Notes: a model not told the origin generated them from the letters alone. Numbered from the stretch's first letter, positions 9,008 to 18,015 are shown. The stretch: DNA of 64,000 nt from Streptomyces sp. JH14 (GCF_029428675.1 NZ_JAJNEL010000001.1:4960001-5024000); one strand, 5' to 3'. Translations and numbers: made by a program.

Positions 9008-10645
9008 TCACCGGGAGACGAGCGCGGGAAGGAGCACGGGAGCGACGCTCACCGGCTCGGACGCCGACGGCGGGTCGATCCCGTAGGGACTATCGACGAC
9101 ATACGTACAACTCGTGTACGTGTAGCCGGGCTGGATGTGCGACCCCGACGCGTAGCTCTCGACGCCCGTGCCCGTACCCGTGCCGTGCTTGTACAGGAAG
9201 TGGTACTCGCCCGCCGGCAGCCGCAGCCGTACCTTCGGATAACTCCCGCCCCCGGCCTTGCAGGCGAGCGCGGACCCGGACGCCTCCGAGGCGAACCGGT
9301 TGCAACTGCCGCACGCCTTCAGCGAGACGCGGCCGGTGACCGGCCCGGTGTAGAGGATCTCGACACCGCTCGGGGCGTCGTTGCTGATGACGAGTTCCAT
9401 CCGCGAACCGCCCGGACTTCCCGCCGGCGGCAGCCGCTCGCCCGCCGCCGGCCGGGCGGCGGCGATCTCCGCGGCGATGGCGATGTCCCGGGCCCGCGCC
9501 CTGCGGCTGTCCTTGCCGTACGTGGCGGCGAACTCCGTCAGCGTCCTGCGCGCCTCGGCGAACTGCCGGGACCGGAACTGGTCCACCCCGCACGCGTACA
9601 TTCCGTTCTCGATCCCGCGGTCGGCCTCGCGGGCCCGCGAGGACACCGACGTCACCGGCATCGCCGCGACGGTCGTCCGGAGCTCGCGCAGTGACTCGGT
9701 GGCTGCGCACGGACTCCCCTTGCCCACCGCCGCGACCTGCTCGGAGATCGTCCTGGAGACCGCAGGGCCCACCTTCCCGGCCTGCGCCGAACGGGGGAAC
9801 GTGCGCAGCAGCTCGGCCAGTTCGCCGCCCGACGGCTCCACGGCCGGTCCGCCCAGCCTCGACACCCCGCACGCGTACAGCGATTCGGCCAGCGGCCCGT
9901 CGGGCCAGTCGGCGAGGTCGCCCAGCAGCTTCGGGTCGACCGACTCGGGCACGGTCCGCAGATACGTCAGCGGTGCGACGGCCTCGCAGCTTCTGCCCTG
10001 ACGGTAGGGAGTGGCGACCGCCTCGTAGTACGCGTGCAGCCGCGCCGGTACGAGCCTGCCCGCCCGCGAGCCCGGATGGTCCTCACCGAGGTCCCGGTAG
10101 ACCGCCAGGGCGGAACGGTAGTCGGCCCGCGCGGCGTCGAAGGTCCGGCCGGAGGCGGCCCGCACGGTCCGGTCGCCCTCACCCAGCCGGTCGAGCAGCA
10201 TCCGCTCGACGGCCTCGTCCTGTGCGGAGCCGTAGAGGACCACGCCGCCCGCCGGCACCGCCAGCAGCAGCAGCCCGGCCCCGGCCGCCACCACCGGCCG
10301 CCACGATCCGCCGACGGCGGTGCGCCGCGCGATCCGTGCCCCGTCCACGGCGGCCGCCGCCAGCACGACCGCGTACGCGACGACCGGACCCGCGGGCGGG
10401 CCATCCGGATCGGCGGGCAGCGCCACGAGCAGCAGCGCCCCCGTCGCCGCCCAGCAGAGAACGGCTCTGAACCACCGTCGCATCAGGGCATAGCCGAGCC
10501 CGAGGCCGCTGAGATTGAGCAGCCCGGCCGCCACGCCGCGCAGCGCCGCCCCCGGAGGCGGCGGTCCGGCGGTGGGCGGGTGGGAAGGCGGTGGCGGTAC
10601 CGGAGGGGAGGCATCCGGTCCGAACGGTCGATCGTCCCAACTCAT
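9008..10645 (-). CDS. Membrane protein with Pro-rich N-terminus and Cys-rich extracellular domain
   Basis: 545-residue protein of unknown function. Order: a Pro-rich cytoplasmic N-terminus (MSWDDRPFGPDASPPVPPPP), about four hydrophobic segments within residues 40-150, a long helical region with tetratricopeptide-like spacing, and a C-terminal beta-rich domain with several cysteines (KACGSCNRF, ALACKAGGG, SCTYVVD). The start at 10645 was chosen after a GGGGGG site; the open frame continues far upstream over glyA but that part is a shadow. It is divergent from glyA. Confidence 0.8.
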   Translation of the reverse strand: MSWDDRPFGPDASPPVPPPPSHPPTAGPPPPGAALRGVAAGLLNLSGLGLGYALMRRWFRAVLCWAATGALLLVALPADPDGPPAGPVVAYAVVLAAAAVDGARIARRTAVGGSWRPVVAAGAGLLLLAVPAGGVVLYGSAQDEAVERMLLDRLGEGDRTVRAASGRTFDAARADYRSALAVYRDLGEDHPGSRAGRLVPARLHAYYEAVATPYRQGRSCEAVAPLTYLRTVPESVDPKLLGDLADWPDGPLAESLYACGVSRLGGPAVEPSGGELAELLRTFPRSAQAGKVGPAVSRTISEQVAAVGKGSPCAATESLRELRTTVAAMPVTSVSSRAREADRGIENGMYACGVDQFRSRQFAEARRTLTEFAATYGKDSRRARARDIAIAAEIAAARPAAGERLPPAGSPGGSRMELVISNDAPSGVEILYTGPVTGRVSLKACGSCNRFASEASGSALACKAGGGSYPKVRLRLPAGEYHFLYKHGTGTGTGVESYASGSHIQPGYTYTSCTYVVDSPYGIDPPSASEPVSVAPVLLPALVSR

Positions 10646-10762
10646 CCCGGCCCCCCAACCGTTGGGCGCGGCACCGCTCACCCCGCCCGGCACCACCACC
10701 GTCCTCGCCACCGGAAAGGGTGTCAATCGAGCCTGATATGTCGCGGTTCCGGCATCCATCAG

Positions 10763-10768
10763 TAGACT
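10763..10768 (+). promoter_or_regulatory. Candidate -10 element for glyA
   Basis: TAGACT at 10763-10768 fits a Streptomyces housekeeping -10. No convincing -35 is seen. Transcription from about 10775 would place the whole riboswitch in the leader. Confidence 0.35.
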
Positions 10769-10804
10769 CGGAGGCGCTGCGACTGGCGCGCATCCCGGCA
10801 GGGG

Positions 10805-10890
10805 TGCTCCGTGGAACCGACCACGAGGAAGCGGCACACTCCGGGCGTGCCCGGAGGCGTCACCACCGGAGAGCCGTCCGCCTGGGCATC
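10805..10890 (+). ncRNA. Predicted ZTP (pfl-motif) riboswitch in glyA leader
   Basis: The leader shows features of the ZTP/ZMP riboswitch. There is a CGTGG/CCACG helix with an internal AACCGA (10810-10825), then GAGGAAGCGGCA, then a variable hairpin CTCCGGG/CCCGGAG (10839-10856). The conserved 3' element CCGCCTGGGCA lies at 10878-10888 and can pair back with GCGG at 10831. ZTP riboswitches typically control one-carbon genes such as glyA, which is the gene downstream. Assignment is by recalled consensus, not by covariance search. Confidence 0.75.
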
Positions 10891-10928
10891 CGGGTCCATG
10901 CCGCAGCAATGCGCCCAGACCCGGGAGG
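10882..10928 (+). promoter_or_regulatory. Expression platform of the glyA riboswitch
   Basis: CTGGGC (10882-10887), part of the aptamer core, can instead pair with GCCCAG (10913-10918). CCGGGTC (10890-10896) can pair with GACCCGG (10918-10924), which runs into the GGGAGG ribosome site (10923-10928). The overlapping alternatives suggest control of ribosome access by ligand binding. Confidence 0.5.
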
Positions 10929-10933
10929 ATCCC

Positions 10934-12208
10934 GTGACGACACCCGAAAACCGCCGCCCCGCGCTCGCCGCCACCGACCCGGAGCTCGCCGCCCTCGTCA
11001 CCGCGGAGGAGCAGCTCCAGGCCGACACCCTGCGCCTGATCCCCAGTGAGAACTACGTCTCCGCGGCCGTGCTGGAGGCATCCGGCACGGTGCTTCAGAA
11101 CAAGTACTCCGAGGGCTACCCCGGCAAGCGGTACTACGAGGGCCAGCAGGTCATCGACCAGGTGGAGACGGTGGCCGTCGAACGGGCCACGTCCCTCTTC
11201 CACATGGACCACGCCAATGTGCAGCCGTACTCCGGCTCGCCCGCCAACCTCGCCGTGTACCTGGCGTTCCTCGAGCCGGGCGACACCGTGCTCGGCATGT
11301 CGCTGCCGATGGGCGGTCACCTCACGCACGGCTGGGGCGTCTCCGCGACCGGCACCTGGTTCCGCGGGGTGCAGTACGGCGTCCGGCGTGACACCGGCCG
11401 GATCGACCTGGACGAGGTCCGTGACCTGGCCCGAGCCGAGCGTCCCAAGATGATCTTCTGCGGCGGCACCGCCGTGCCCCGGACGATCGACTTCGCCGCC
11501 TTCGCCGAGATCGCCCACGAGGTCGGCGCGGTCCTGGTCGCCGACATCGCCCACATCGCCGGCCTGATCGCGGGCGGCGCCCACCCCTCACCCGCCCCGT
11601 ACGCCGACGTCGTCTCCACCACCACGCACAAGACCCTGCGGGGCCCGCGCGGCGCGATGCTGCTGAGCCGGGCGGAACACGCCCGCGCCATCGACCGCGC
11701 CGTCTTCCCCGGCCTCCAGGGCGGCCCGCACAACCAGACGACGGCGGCGATTGCGGTGGCTCTCAAGGAAGCCGCGACCGCCGACTTCAGCGCCTATGCC
11801 CACCAGGTGGTCTCCAACGCCCGCGCCCTCGGCGAGGAGCTGGCGTCCCGGGGGTTCGACCTGGTCTCCGGCGGCACGGACAACCACCTCCTGCTGATCG
11901 ACCTCACCGGCAAGGACGTGCCGGGCAAGATCGCGGCGAAGGCCCTGGACCGGGCCGGGATCGTCGTCAACTACAACACCGTTCCGTACGACCCCCGCAA
12001 GCCCTTCGACCCGTCCGGCATCCGCATCGGCACCCCGGCCCTCACCTCGCGCGGGATCCCCGTCCAGGAGATGGGCACGGTCGCGGAGTGGATCGACCGG
12101 GTGGTGGAGGCGGCGCGCACGGGCGACGAAGCCGCCGTCGAGAAGGTGCGCGCCGAGGTGAAGAACCTGATGGACGCCTACCCGGCACCGGGACTGCCGG
12201 TCGGCTGA
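10934..12208 (+). CDS. glyA: Serine hydroxymethyltransferase
   Basis: 424-residue PLP enzyme converting serine and tetrahydrofolate to glycine and 5,10-methylene-THF. The PLP lysine is Lys233 in STTTHKTLRGPRG. Other family marks are LIPSENYVS, YPGKRYYEG, ANVQPYSGSPANLAVY and the C-terminal GTPALTSRG. GTG at 10934 follows GGGAGG; upstream in-frame ATGs lie inside the riboswitch. The last 31 bp overlap the end of the convergent phosphatase gene. A second homologue lies at 32257-33522; this one has the more canonical SHMT sequence. Confidence 0.96.
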   Translation: MTTPENRRPALAATDPELAALVTAEEQLQADTLRLIPSENYVSAAVLEASGTVLQNKYSEGYPGKRYYEGQQVIDQVETVAVERATSLFHMDHANVQPYSGSPANLAVYLAFLEPGDTVLGMSLPMGGHLTHGWGVSATGTWFRGVQYGVRRDTGRIDLDEVRDLARAERPKMIFCGGTAVPRTIDFAAFAEIAHEVGAVLVADIAHIAGLIAGGAHPSPAPYADVVSTTTHKTLRGPRGAMLLSRAEHARAIDRAVFPGLQGGPHNQTTAAIAVALKEAATADFSAYAHQVVSNARALGEELASRGFDLVSGGTDNHLLLIDLTGKDVPGKIAAKALDRAGIVVNYNTVPYDPRKPFDPSGIRIGTPALTSRGIPVQEMGTVAEWIDRVVEAARTGDEAAVEKVRAEVKNLMDAYPAPGLPVG

Positions 12209-14292
12209 CCGGCCCCGGGCGCCGCATCCGCGGGCAGCCGGGCGATGAGCAGGGCCACGTCATCGGGATCACCGGGGCGGCGCAGTGCCCGCAGGAGCAG
12301 GTCGCAGGTCTCCTCCAGGTCGCGGTGGGCGCCGGCGAGCAGGGACAGCAGGAGATCGAGCCGGTCGTCGATGGCCTGGTCGCGGGTTTCGACCAGGCCA
12401 TCGGTGTACAGGACCAGCTGATCACCGGGATCCAGATCGATGCACGTGGTGTGGAAGGGGACGCCGCCCACTCCGAGGGGGGCGCCGGTGGGCAGATCGA
12501 GCAGCTCGGGGGCGTGACCCGGCCGCATGAGGACCGGTGGCAGGTGGCCGGCCAGCGAGATGCGGCACAGCGAGCTGTGGGGATCGAAGACCGCGTAGAC
12601 GCAGGTGGCGATGGTGTGTTCCACATCGGCGGTTGCCCGGTCGAGATAGTGCAGGACATCGGCCGGATCGAGGTCGAGCTGCGTCAGGGTGCGGGTGGCG
12701 GTGCGCAACTGGCCCATGGTGGCGGCGGCGTCGATGCCGCTGCCCATGACATCGCCGATGACCAGGGCGGTCTTGTCATCGGTCAGGGCGATGACGTCGA
12801 ACCAGTCGCCGCCGATCTCGCTGGTGGCGCCGGCGGGCTGGTAGCGCTGGGCGATCTCCAGGCCCAGCCGGTCGGCCGGCCGTTGCGGAAGCATGCTGCG
12901 CTGGAGGGTCAGGGCGGCGTGCCGCTGGCTCTGGAACAGGCGCGCGTTGTCGATGGACACCGCCGCGCGGGCAGCCAGCTCCCCGGCCAGGACGGTGTCG
13001 TCCTCGTCGAAGGGCGCCGGGTTGCGGGCACGCATCAGGCCGACGGCCCCGATCACCTCGCCGCGGGCGATCAGCGGAACCGCCAGATACGAGTGCACCC
13101 CGGCCGTGTCCAGGAGCGCCGCGGCCTCGTGGTCCCGGGCGACGCGGCGCAGATCGTGGCCGGTCACCTTCGCCCTGAGAACGGGACGGCGGGTGAGCAC
13201 GGTCTGAGTGATCAACCGGTCGGCGTCGTACTGGGCCATGTCGCCGGGGGGATCGACGGCCCGCGTCGCCTCGGTCGGGTAGGCCGATGCCACCGCCAGC
13301 GCCCTGAACCGCGCCGGGCCGAAGGTGTCCGCGCTGGTGCGGTGGCCGAGTACGACGCAGTCGAGGAGATCCACCGTGGCCAGGTCGGCGACCTCCGGTA
13401 CACACACCTCGGCCAGCTCGCGGGCGGTCTGTTCCAGGTCGAGGGTGGTGCCCATCCGCACGGAGGCGTCGGCGATCAGAGCCAGCCTGCGCCGGGCCCG
13501 GGCGGCGTCGGCGGCCGCCCGGTGCTGCTCGGTGACGTCCACCACCGAGGTGGCGAGCCCCAGCACCCGCCCGCCGGGATCCTCCAGCCGGTAGAACGAC
13601 ACCGACCAGGCGTGGTCGATGCCGGGGTCGCCCAGACTGCGGCCGGCCACGAACCGGTCCAGCAGCGGTACACCGGTGGACAGGACCTCGCGCATGTCCG
13701 ACTCGATGGAAGCCTCGTTCAGGAAGGGCAGCGCCGTGCTGGCGGGGCGCCCCGCCAGCACGGCCGGCGGCAGGCCGTCGATGCGCGCAAGCACCGGGTT
13801 GACCAGCACGAACCGCAGTTCGGTGTCCATGACGCCCAGACCGAACGGGGACTGCGAGACCAGCCGCATGGAGAGCGACAGGTTCTGCTCCACGCGGTTC
13901 AGCGTGCCCTCGTCGGTGGCGATGCCCAGCGCGTAGAGGCTCCCTTGTTCGTCCTGCAGCCGCGTGTTGCGGAATTCCACCAGCCGGGTGGTGCCGTCCT
14001 TGTGCCGGATCGGGAAACTCCCCGCCCAGGGCTGCCCGCTCTCCAGCACCCTGGCGAACAGCTCGATCACCGTCTCCAGATCCTGCTCGCTCACCAGCAG
14101 CCGTGCCGCGTACTCCCCCAGCGCCTCCTCGGCCGAGTAGCCGAACAGGTCGTCGGCCTGCGGGCTCCAGAACACGATCCGTCCGCGGTCGTCCAGCACC
14201 ACCGCGGCAAGGCTCAACACATCCAGCAGACCCCCGGGCGCCGACACACCCGCCTGGCGGAGCCCGGCCCGGAACGCGTCGGCCGTACTCAT
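12178..14292 (-). CDS. PAS-GAF-SpoIIE (PP2C) serine/threonine phosphatase
   Basis: 704-residue soluble multi-sensor phosphatase. Order: a PAS domain (AAVVLDDRGRIVFWSPQADDLFGYSAEEALG) near residues 20-130, a second PAS near 140-270, a GAF domain near 285-450, and a C-terminal SpoIIE/PP2C domain (PAGATSEIGGDWFDVI, LVIGDVMGSGIDAAATMGQLR, DDVALLIARL). Such proteins usually dephosphorylate anti-sigma-factor antagonists. The ATG at 14292 follows AAGGAG with 8-base spacing. The 3' end overlaps glyA tail-to-tail by 31 bp. The cognate anti-sigma system is not evident nearby. Confidence 0.93.
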   Translation of the reverse strand: MSTADAFRAGLRQAGVSAPGGLLDVLSLAAVVLDDRGRIVFWSPQADDLFGYSAEEALGEYAARLLVSEQDLETVIELFARVLESGQPWAGSFPIRHKDGTTRLVEFRNTRLQDEQGSLYALGIATDEGTLNRVEQNLSLSMRLVSQSPFGLGVMDTELRFVLVNPVLARIDGLPPAVLAGRPASTALPFLNEASIESDMREVLSTGVPLLDRFVAGRSLGDPGIDHAWSVSFYRLEDPGGRVLGLATSVVDVTEQHRAAADAARARRRLALIADASVRMGTTLDLEQTARELAEVCVPEVADLATVDLLDCVVLGHRTSADTFGPARFRALAVASAYPTEATRAVDPPGDMAQYDADRLITQTVLTRRPVLRAKVTGHDLRRVARDHEAAALLDTAGVHSYLAVPLIARGEVIGAVGLMRARNPAPFDEDDTVLAGELAARAAVSIDNARLFQSQRHAALTLQRSMLPQRPADRLGLEIAQRYQPAGATSEIGGDWFDVIALTDDKTALVIGDVMGSGIDAAATMGQLRTATRTLTQLDLDPADVLHYLDRATADVEHTIATCVYAVFDPHSSLCRISLAGHLPPVLMRPGHAPELLDLPTGAPLGVGGVPFHTTCIDLDPGDQLVLYTDGLVETRDQAIDDRLDLLLSLLAGAHRDLEETCDLLLRALRRPGDPDDVALLIARLPADAAPGAGQPTGSPGAG

Positions 14293-14654
14293 CCCCGGCA
14301 CTCCTTCCGCTCACCTGCACGGCAGCCTCGTGCCGGCCCGGCCCGGCCGCGCCCTGCCTCTCCCACCTCGCTGCGGCCTCCTCCATCGTCTCTCCGAACC
14401 GGATACCCAGCACTCCATCGACGGGACGCAGTCGTGGAGGCGATCAGGCGTGGTCCGGCGGGGGAGTGCGTACAACCTCAGCGGGACGGGACCAGGATGC
14501 TCTGCAGGGGTGCATGATGCACACCCCCGTACAGCCTCTCGGCTGATCGGAGGTTCTGCACGGCACCCGATTCTCCGGTGCCCCTCCAGGTTTCGCACCT
14601 GCGCACGCGGCGCGCCGCTCGCATCTCAAAATCGAACACGCGTACCATTCGCGT
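14293..14654. other. Intergenic region between divergent genes
   Basis: 362 bp without a convincing gene. It holds an imperfect hairpin at about 14513-14533 (GGGGTGCAT and ATGCACACCCC) and, at 14643-14648, TACCAT placed 7 bases before the GTG of the next gene, which would suit a leaderless transcript. Nothing else was recognised. Confidence 0.5.
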
Positions 14655-14999
14655 GTGCCCACGTACGACTTCCCCGAGGACCTGCGCGACGCCCAGCTCG
14701 CGCTGCACCGGACCCGCGCCGCATACGAGCAGTACGCCGCCGGTCTGCCGTGGTCGGCCGAGCCGATGCCGGGCTGGGAGGGCGAGAAGCAGTCGCACAC
14801 CAGCTTCCGCTCCGGCAAGGCCGACAGCCCCGGGTACACGGCGGAGCAGGCCGCGGACGTGGCCCGCTATCAGGCGGAGCTGCTCCGGCTGAGCACCCAG
14901 GTGGCCACCCACCCGTACTGGGCGACGCTCGACCACGGTGTAGTGGACGCCCGGATGGCTCTCAAGCACGCCCACGAGACCGCGGACGAGGCGGTGTAG
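14655..14999 (+). CDS. Hypothetical small protein
   Basis: 114-residue soluble, mostly helical protein starting MPTYDFPEDLRDAQLALHRT from GTG at 14655. It has no signal peptide or membrane segment, and I do not recognise the family. A conserved-looking core contains LPWSAEPMPGW and SPGYTAEQAADVARYQAEL. There is no clear ribosome site; a TACCAT hexamer 7 bases upstream suggests a leaderless mRNA. It is followed after 2 bp by a DUF6233-type gene, so the two are probably one operon. Confidence 0.7.
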   Translation: MPTYDFPEDLRDAQLALHRTRAAYEQYAAGLPWSAEPMPGWEGEKQSHTSFRSGKADSPGYTAEQAADVARYQAELLRLSTQVATHPYWATLDHGVVDARMALKHAHETADEAV

Positions 15000-15001
15000 C
15001 C

Positions 15002-15331
15002 GTGCCCGATCCGGGGTCGATATCCCGCCTCGACAAGCTCCGGGCTCTTGAGGAGTGGCTGGACTGGCAGCTGCGCCAGACCCGGAACCGGGTCCGCGAG
15101 CTCGAGGTCCAGGAGCGGCAGGAGCAGCAGCGCCGCGAGCGGGCGAGGGCCGAGCTGTCGTGGAAGCTCCAGCCCCAACGGTCCGGCGGTCCTGCGCTGC
15201 TGCACCGCGGTGGCTGCGCGGCGTACACCGCGCAGATGGGGTTCATCAACCGCGAGGAGGCGATCATCGCGATGAACGAGCCGGACATCGAGCCGTGCCC
15301 GGTCTGCACTCCGCAGACGGGCCTGGGGTAG
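15002..15331 (+). CDS. DUF6233-like small protein
   Basis: 109-residue protein from GTG at 15002, two bases after the previous stop. Order: an Arg-rich helical N-terminus (LDWQLRQTRNRVRELEVQER), an LLHRGGCAAYTAQMGFINREEAI segment, and a C-terminal CPVCTPQTGLG. This layout, including the final Cys pair and LG end, matches the Streptomyces DUF6233 family as I recall it. The family has no known function; the cysteines may bind metal. Confidence 0.7.
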   Translation: MPDPGSISRLDKLRALEEWLDWQLRQTRNRVRELEVQERQEQQRRERARAELSWKLQPQRSGGPALLHRGGCAAYTAQMGFINREEAIIAMNEPDIEPCPVCTPQTGLG

Positions 15332-15634
15332 GGCCGTACGGACCGCTCCGGATGCCTGCGCCCGGTGCCGCTGAACTCCCGCGCCGACAACGGGGGCGCA
15401 CGGGGAGTCACACGCGGTTGCCCGGGACGGGAGGGGGGTGGGTGTGGTTTTCGAGCCCGTTGGGCCGAAGGGGTGACCCCGTTCGCACCTCCGCGTGACG
15501 TTGTGGTGATGCGGACAACTCGTGCGATAACGGGCAGTTGGACGTGTCGCGGTGGATCCGCCACCGCGTCGGAGCGCCTGCACGCCGACGCCCGGTTGCG
15601 CTTCGTCACCCACCCCGGAGAGGTCTCGGCCCCC

Positions 15635-17119
15635 ATGCCCAGAACGATCGATCAGGTGACCACGGCACTGCGCGGGGCCTGGCGGCACGGCACGCTGTGG
15701 CCATGGTGCCTGGCGGCCGTCGCGACGGTCTGCGGCTACGCCGTGGCCACCGTCTTCCACCCCGGATACTTCAGCAGGGACAGCAAATACCAGCTGCTGC
15801 AGGCGCTCGGGGAGCAGCCGGTGAGCGACTGGCATCCGCCGGTGCTGGCACTGGTGTGGCGGATCCTCATCCAGACCACGGGAGCCGTCTCGGCCATGGC
15901 CGCCCTGCAGACCGCCGTGCTGTGGGGGTCGCTGTGGGTGCTCGCCCGCCTGGTCTGGAAGAAGACCGGCAGCCGCGGCCTCTCCCTGGCGATGCTGGCC
16001 GTCGGCCTCGCGCCCCACATCATGAACTTCACGGGGGTGGTGTGGAAGGACGTGCACCTGGCGTACGCACTCCTCGCGGCCTGCGCGGTCGCGCTCACCG
16101 CACGTGAGCTGCCGGAGGGCCGGACCAGGCCCCGCTGGGCCCTGCTGGTGCTCGGCGTGCTCTTCATCGTGTACGCCGGCATGGTCCGTAAGAACGGATT
16201 CCCCGCCGTGCTCCCGGTCTTCGCCCTGCTGGTCCTCGCGATGTGGCCGGCCCCGGGCCGGCGCCGCTGGCTGGCCGCCATCGGTGTTTTCGCCGCGGTC
16301 ACGGTCGCCGGCAGCGTCGGTGTGTCCGCGGCCACTCATCCGCTGGCCACCCGCGTGTACGCGGTGATCCCGGTGGACGACCTCGTCCATGTGCTCACCC
16401 CGGCCCAGGTGCGCACCGCCGCCGAACAGGCCGGCGGGAGCGCGGACTTCCGCGACCGTATGGTCACCGCCGCCCTCGACTGCCGGAAGCGGAACATCCC
16501 GTCCGACGCGTACCTGCAGTGCTTTCCCTACGACCGGCCGTTCGACGCGACGGAGCTGAGCCGGCACGCCGACGTGCTGGTCCGGATGTGGACGCAGCAG
16601 ATGCCGAAGCACTGGAAGGGCTATGCCGAGTACCGGGTCCGGGTCTTCAGCAAGCTGCTCTTCCAGGACAACCAGTTCTTCCAGAACGGCACCTATCCCG
16701 AGCCCGGCGGCCGCCTGCACGAGATCGCGGCGGCGAATCCCGTCAACGAGTCGCTGAGGTCCGCCCTGCAGAACTATGTGACCGGTTCCGTCCGCGACCT
16801 GCCGATGCTCTTCCAGGGCTGGTTCTGGCTGGCCGTCTCCCTGGCGCTCGTGCTGCGCCGCCGGCCGGGCCCCTACAGCAGAGAGCTGCGGCTCATCGGG
16901 GCCAGCTCGCTCGTGTACATCCTCGCCTACCTGCCCACGGCGCCCGAGTCCAACTTCCGCTACGTGTACTGGCCGGCGCTCTCCGGGACCGTCGCACTCC
17001 TGCTCGTCGCGAGCGCGTACGTGGCGCGGCGCCGCGCGGCGGCCGAGGGCAGTGCCGAGGAGACCGACGCCCTGCCTGCCGTACCGTCGCCCGCCCGGGC
17101 GGGTCTCAGCCGTACGTGA
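15635..17119 (+). CDS. Multi-pass membrane protein (glycosyltransferase-like, function unknown)
   Basis: About 494 residues with roughly nine or ten membrane helices and one large extracytoplasmic loop (about residues 235-400). The N-terminal part has the motif FSRDSKYQLLQALGEQPVSDWHPPVLAL after the first helix, resembling the acidic first loop of GT-C/DUF6020-type membrane proteins. The C-terminal loop motif YLPTAPESNFRYVYWPALSG also fits such proteins. The start is uncertain: ATG 15635 sits some 12 bases after GGAGAGG, but the frame is open from 15365. A perfect terminator hairpin follows. Confidence 0.75.
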   Translation: MPRTIDQVTTALRGAWRHGTLWPWCLAAVATVCGYAVATVFHPGYFSRDSKYQLLQALGEQPVSDWHPPVLALVWRILIQTTGAVSAMAALQTAVLWGSLWVLARLVWKKTGSRGLSLAMLAVGLAPHIMNFTGVVWKDVHLAYALLAACAVALTARELPEGRTRPRWALLVLGVLFIVYAGMVRKNGFPAVLPVFALLVLAMWPAPGRRRWLAAIGVFAAVTVAGSVGVSAATHPLATRVYAVIPVDDLVHVLTPAQVRTAAEQAGGSADFRDRMVTAALDCRKRNIPSDAYLQCFPYDRPFDATELSRHADVLVRMWTQQMPKHWKGYAEYRVRVFSKLLFQDNQFFQNGTYPEPGGRLHEIAAANPVNESLRSALQNYVTGSVRDLPMLFQGWFWLAVSLALVLRRRPGPYSRELRLIGASSLVYILAYLPTAPESNFRYVYWPALSGTVALLLVASAYVARRRAAAEGSAEETDALPAVPSPARAGLSRT

Positions 17120-17163
17120 GATGCGCCCGCTCGCCACTCACTCGTGACCAGTGACGCACAACG

Positions 17164-17204
17164 ACAAAGGGTCGGACCCAGTGAGACTGGGTCCGACCCT
17201 TTGT
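17164..17204. terminator. Strong symmetrical terminator hairpin
   Basis: Perfect 18-bp inverted repeat (ACAAAGGGTCGGACCCAG and its complement) around TGAGA. It lies between the membrane protein gene on plus and the tRNA on minus and would act on both strands. Confidence 0.9.
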
Positions 17205-17254
17205 ACTTGGCACTTTGCCTGGTCAGCGGCTTGATCACGCTGTCCGGACTGCGG

Positions 17255-17326
17255 TGCCCCCGGCAGGATTCGAACCTGCGCACCCGGCTCCGGAGGCCGA
17301 TGCTCTATCCCCTGAGCTACGGGGGC
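17255..17326 (-). tRNA. tRNA-Arg (anticodon CCG)
   Basis: 72-nt cloverleaf on the minus strand. The 7-bp acceptor stem is GCCCCCG/CGGGGGC with discriminator A. The D arm is AGCTCAGGGGATAGAGC, the anticodon stem-loop CGGCCTCCGGAGCCG with anticodon CCG, and the T arm CAGGTTCGAATCCTG. It reads CGG. The CCA end is not encoded. It lies upstream of, and divergent to, the regulator-nrtL-lysA cluster. Confidence 0.97.
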
Positions 17327-17580
17327 GTATCGCTGTACTGCTCGGCGACAGGTGAAACACTACCAGCTTCCGAAGGGTGTCCGTGAACAGGTATTTCCAC
17401 GCGGTCACCATCCGCGTCCTCCCGTTCGCCGCGCCCCGGCTCCGGCAGTCTTTGCGGCGTCGGCCCGCCTGCGCGGGAGCGTCGCCGTACCTGCAGCGGA
17501 GCCCCCCGACCGGCACCCGTCCGAGGCCGGAAATGGGCAAAACCCGGACGCAGCCCCTACGCCCCGCCTACCCTCGGAGT

Positions 17581-18015
17581 GTGTCAGGGGCGTGTGGCCG
17601 CGTGCTTGTTGTCGACGACAACAAGGTCATCCGGCAGTTGATCAGGGTCAATCTCGAGCTGGAGGGCTTCGAGGTCGTGACCGCGGCCGATGGTGTCGAG
17701 TGCCTGGATCTGGTGCATCGGGTCTGCCCCGATGTGATCACTCTCGATGTCGTCATGCCCCGGCTCGACGGCCTGCAGACCGCCACCCGGCTCCGGTCCG
17801 ACCCGCGGACCAGACATCTGCCCGTCGCGATCGTCAGCGCCTGTACGCAGTACGAGGTGGACAACGGTGTCGCAGCGGGGGTCGACGCGTTCCTGGCGAA
17901 GCCTTTCGAGCCGAGCGAACTGGTGCGGCTCGTACGGCAGCTGGCGAACCAGGAGGAGCCGACGCCGCTCGACGGCAGACACGGTGCCGGAAGGGCCGAG
18001 AGCGCCGCGGGCTGA
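17581..18015 (+). CDS. Single-domain response regulator
   Basis: About 144 residues, a CheY-like receiver domain only. Visible residues are the acidic pair VVDDN near the N-terminus, phospho-acceptor Asp56 in ITLDVVMPRLDG, the conserved Ser/Thr region VAIVSAC, and Lys in FLAKPFEP. There is no output domain, so it acts through protein contacts. GTG at 17581 was chosen because the receiver fold starts here; the frame is open 68 codons further upstream without a recognisable domain. It precedes nrtL by 55 bp. No partner kinase is next to it. Confidence 0.88.
   Translation: MSGACGRVLVVDDNKVIRQLIRVNLELEGFEVVTAADGVECLDLVHRVCPDVITLDVVMPRLDGLQTATRLRSDPRTRHLPVAIVSACTQYEVDNGVAAGVDAFLAKPFEPSELVRLVRQLANQEEPTPLDGRHGAGRAESAAG

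Noticed and set aside
10646..11584. Upstream extension of the membrane protein gene at 9008-10645 to 858 residues
   Set aside because: The extra part is antisense to glyA and its riboswitch; the MSWDD start with a ribosome site is sufficient.
17377..17580. Longer start for the response regulator (212 residues)
   Set aside because: The added residues are Arg/Pro-rich with no domain; the receiver fold begins at the GTG at 17581.
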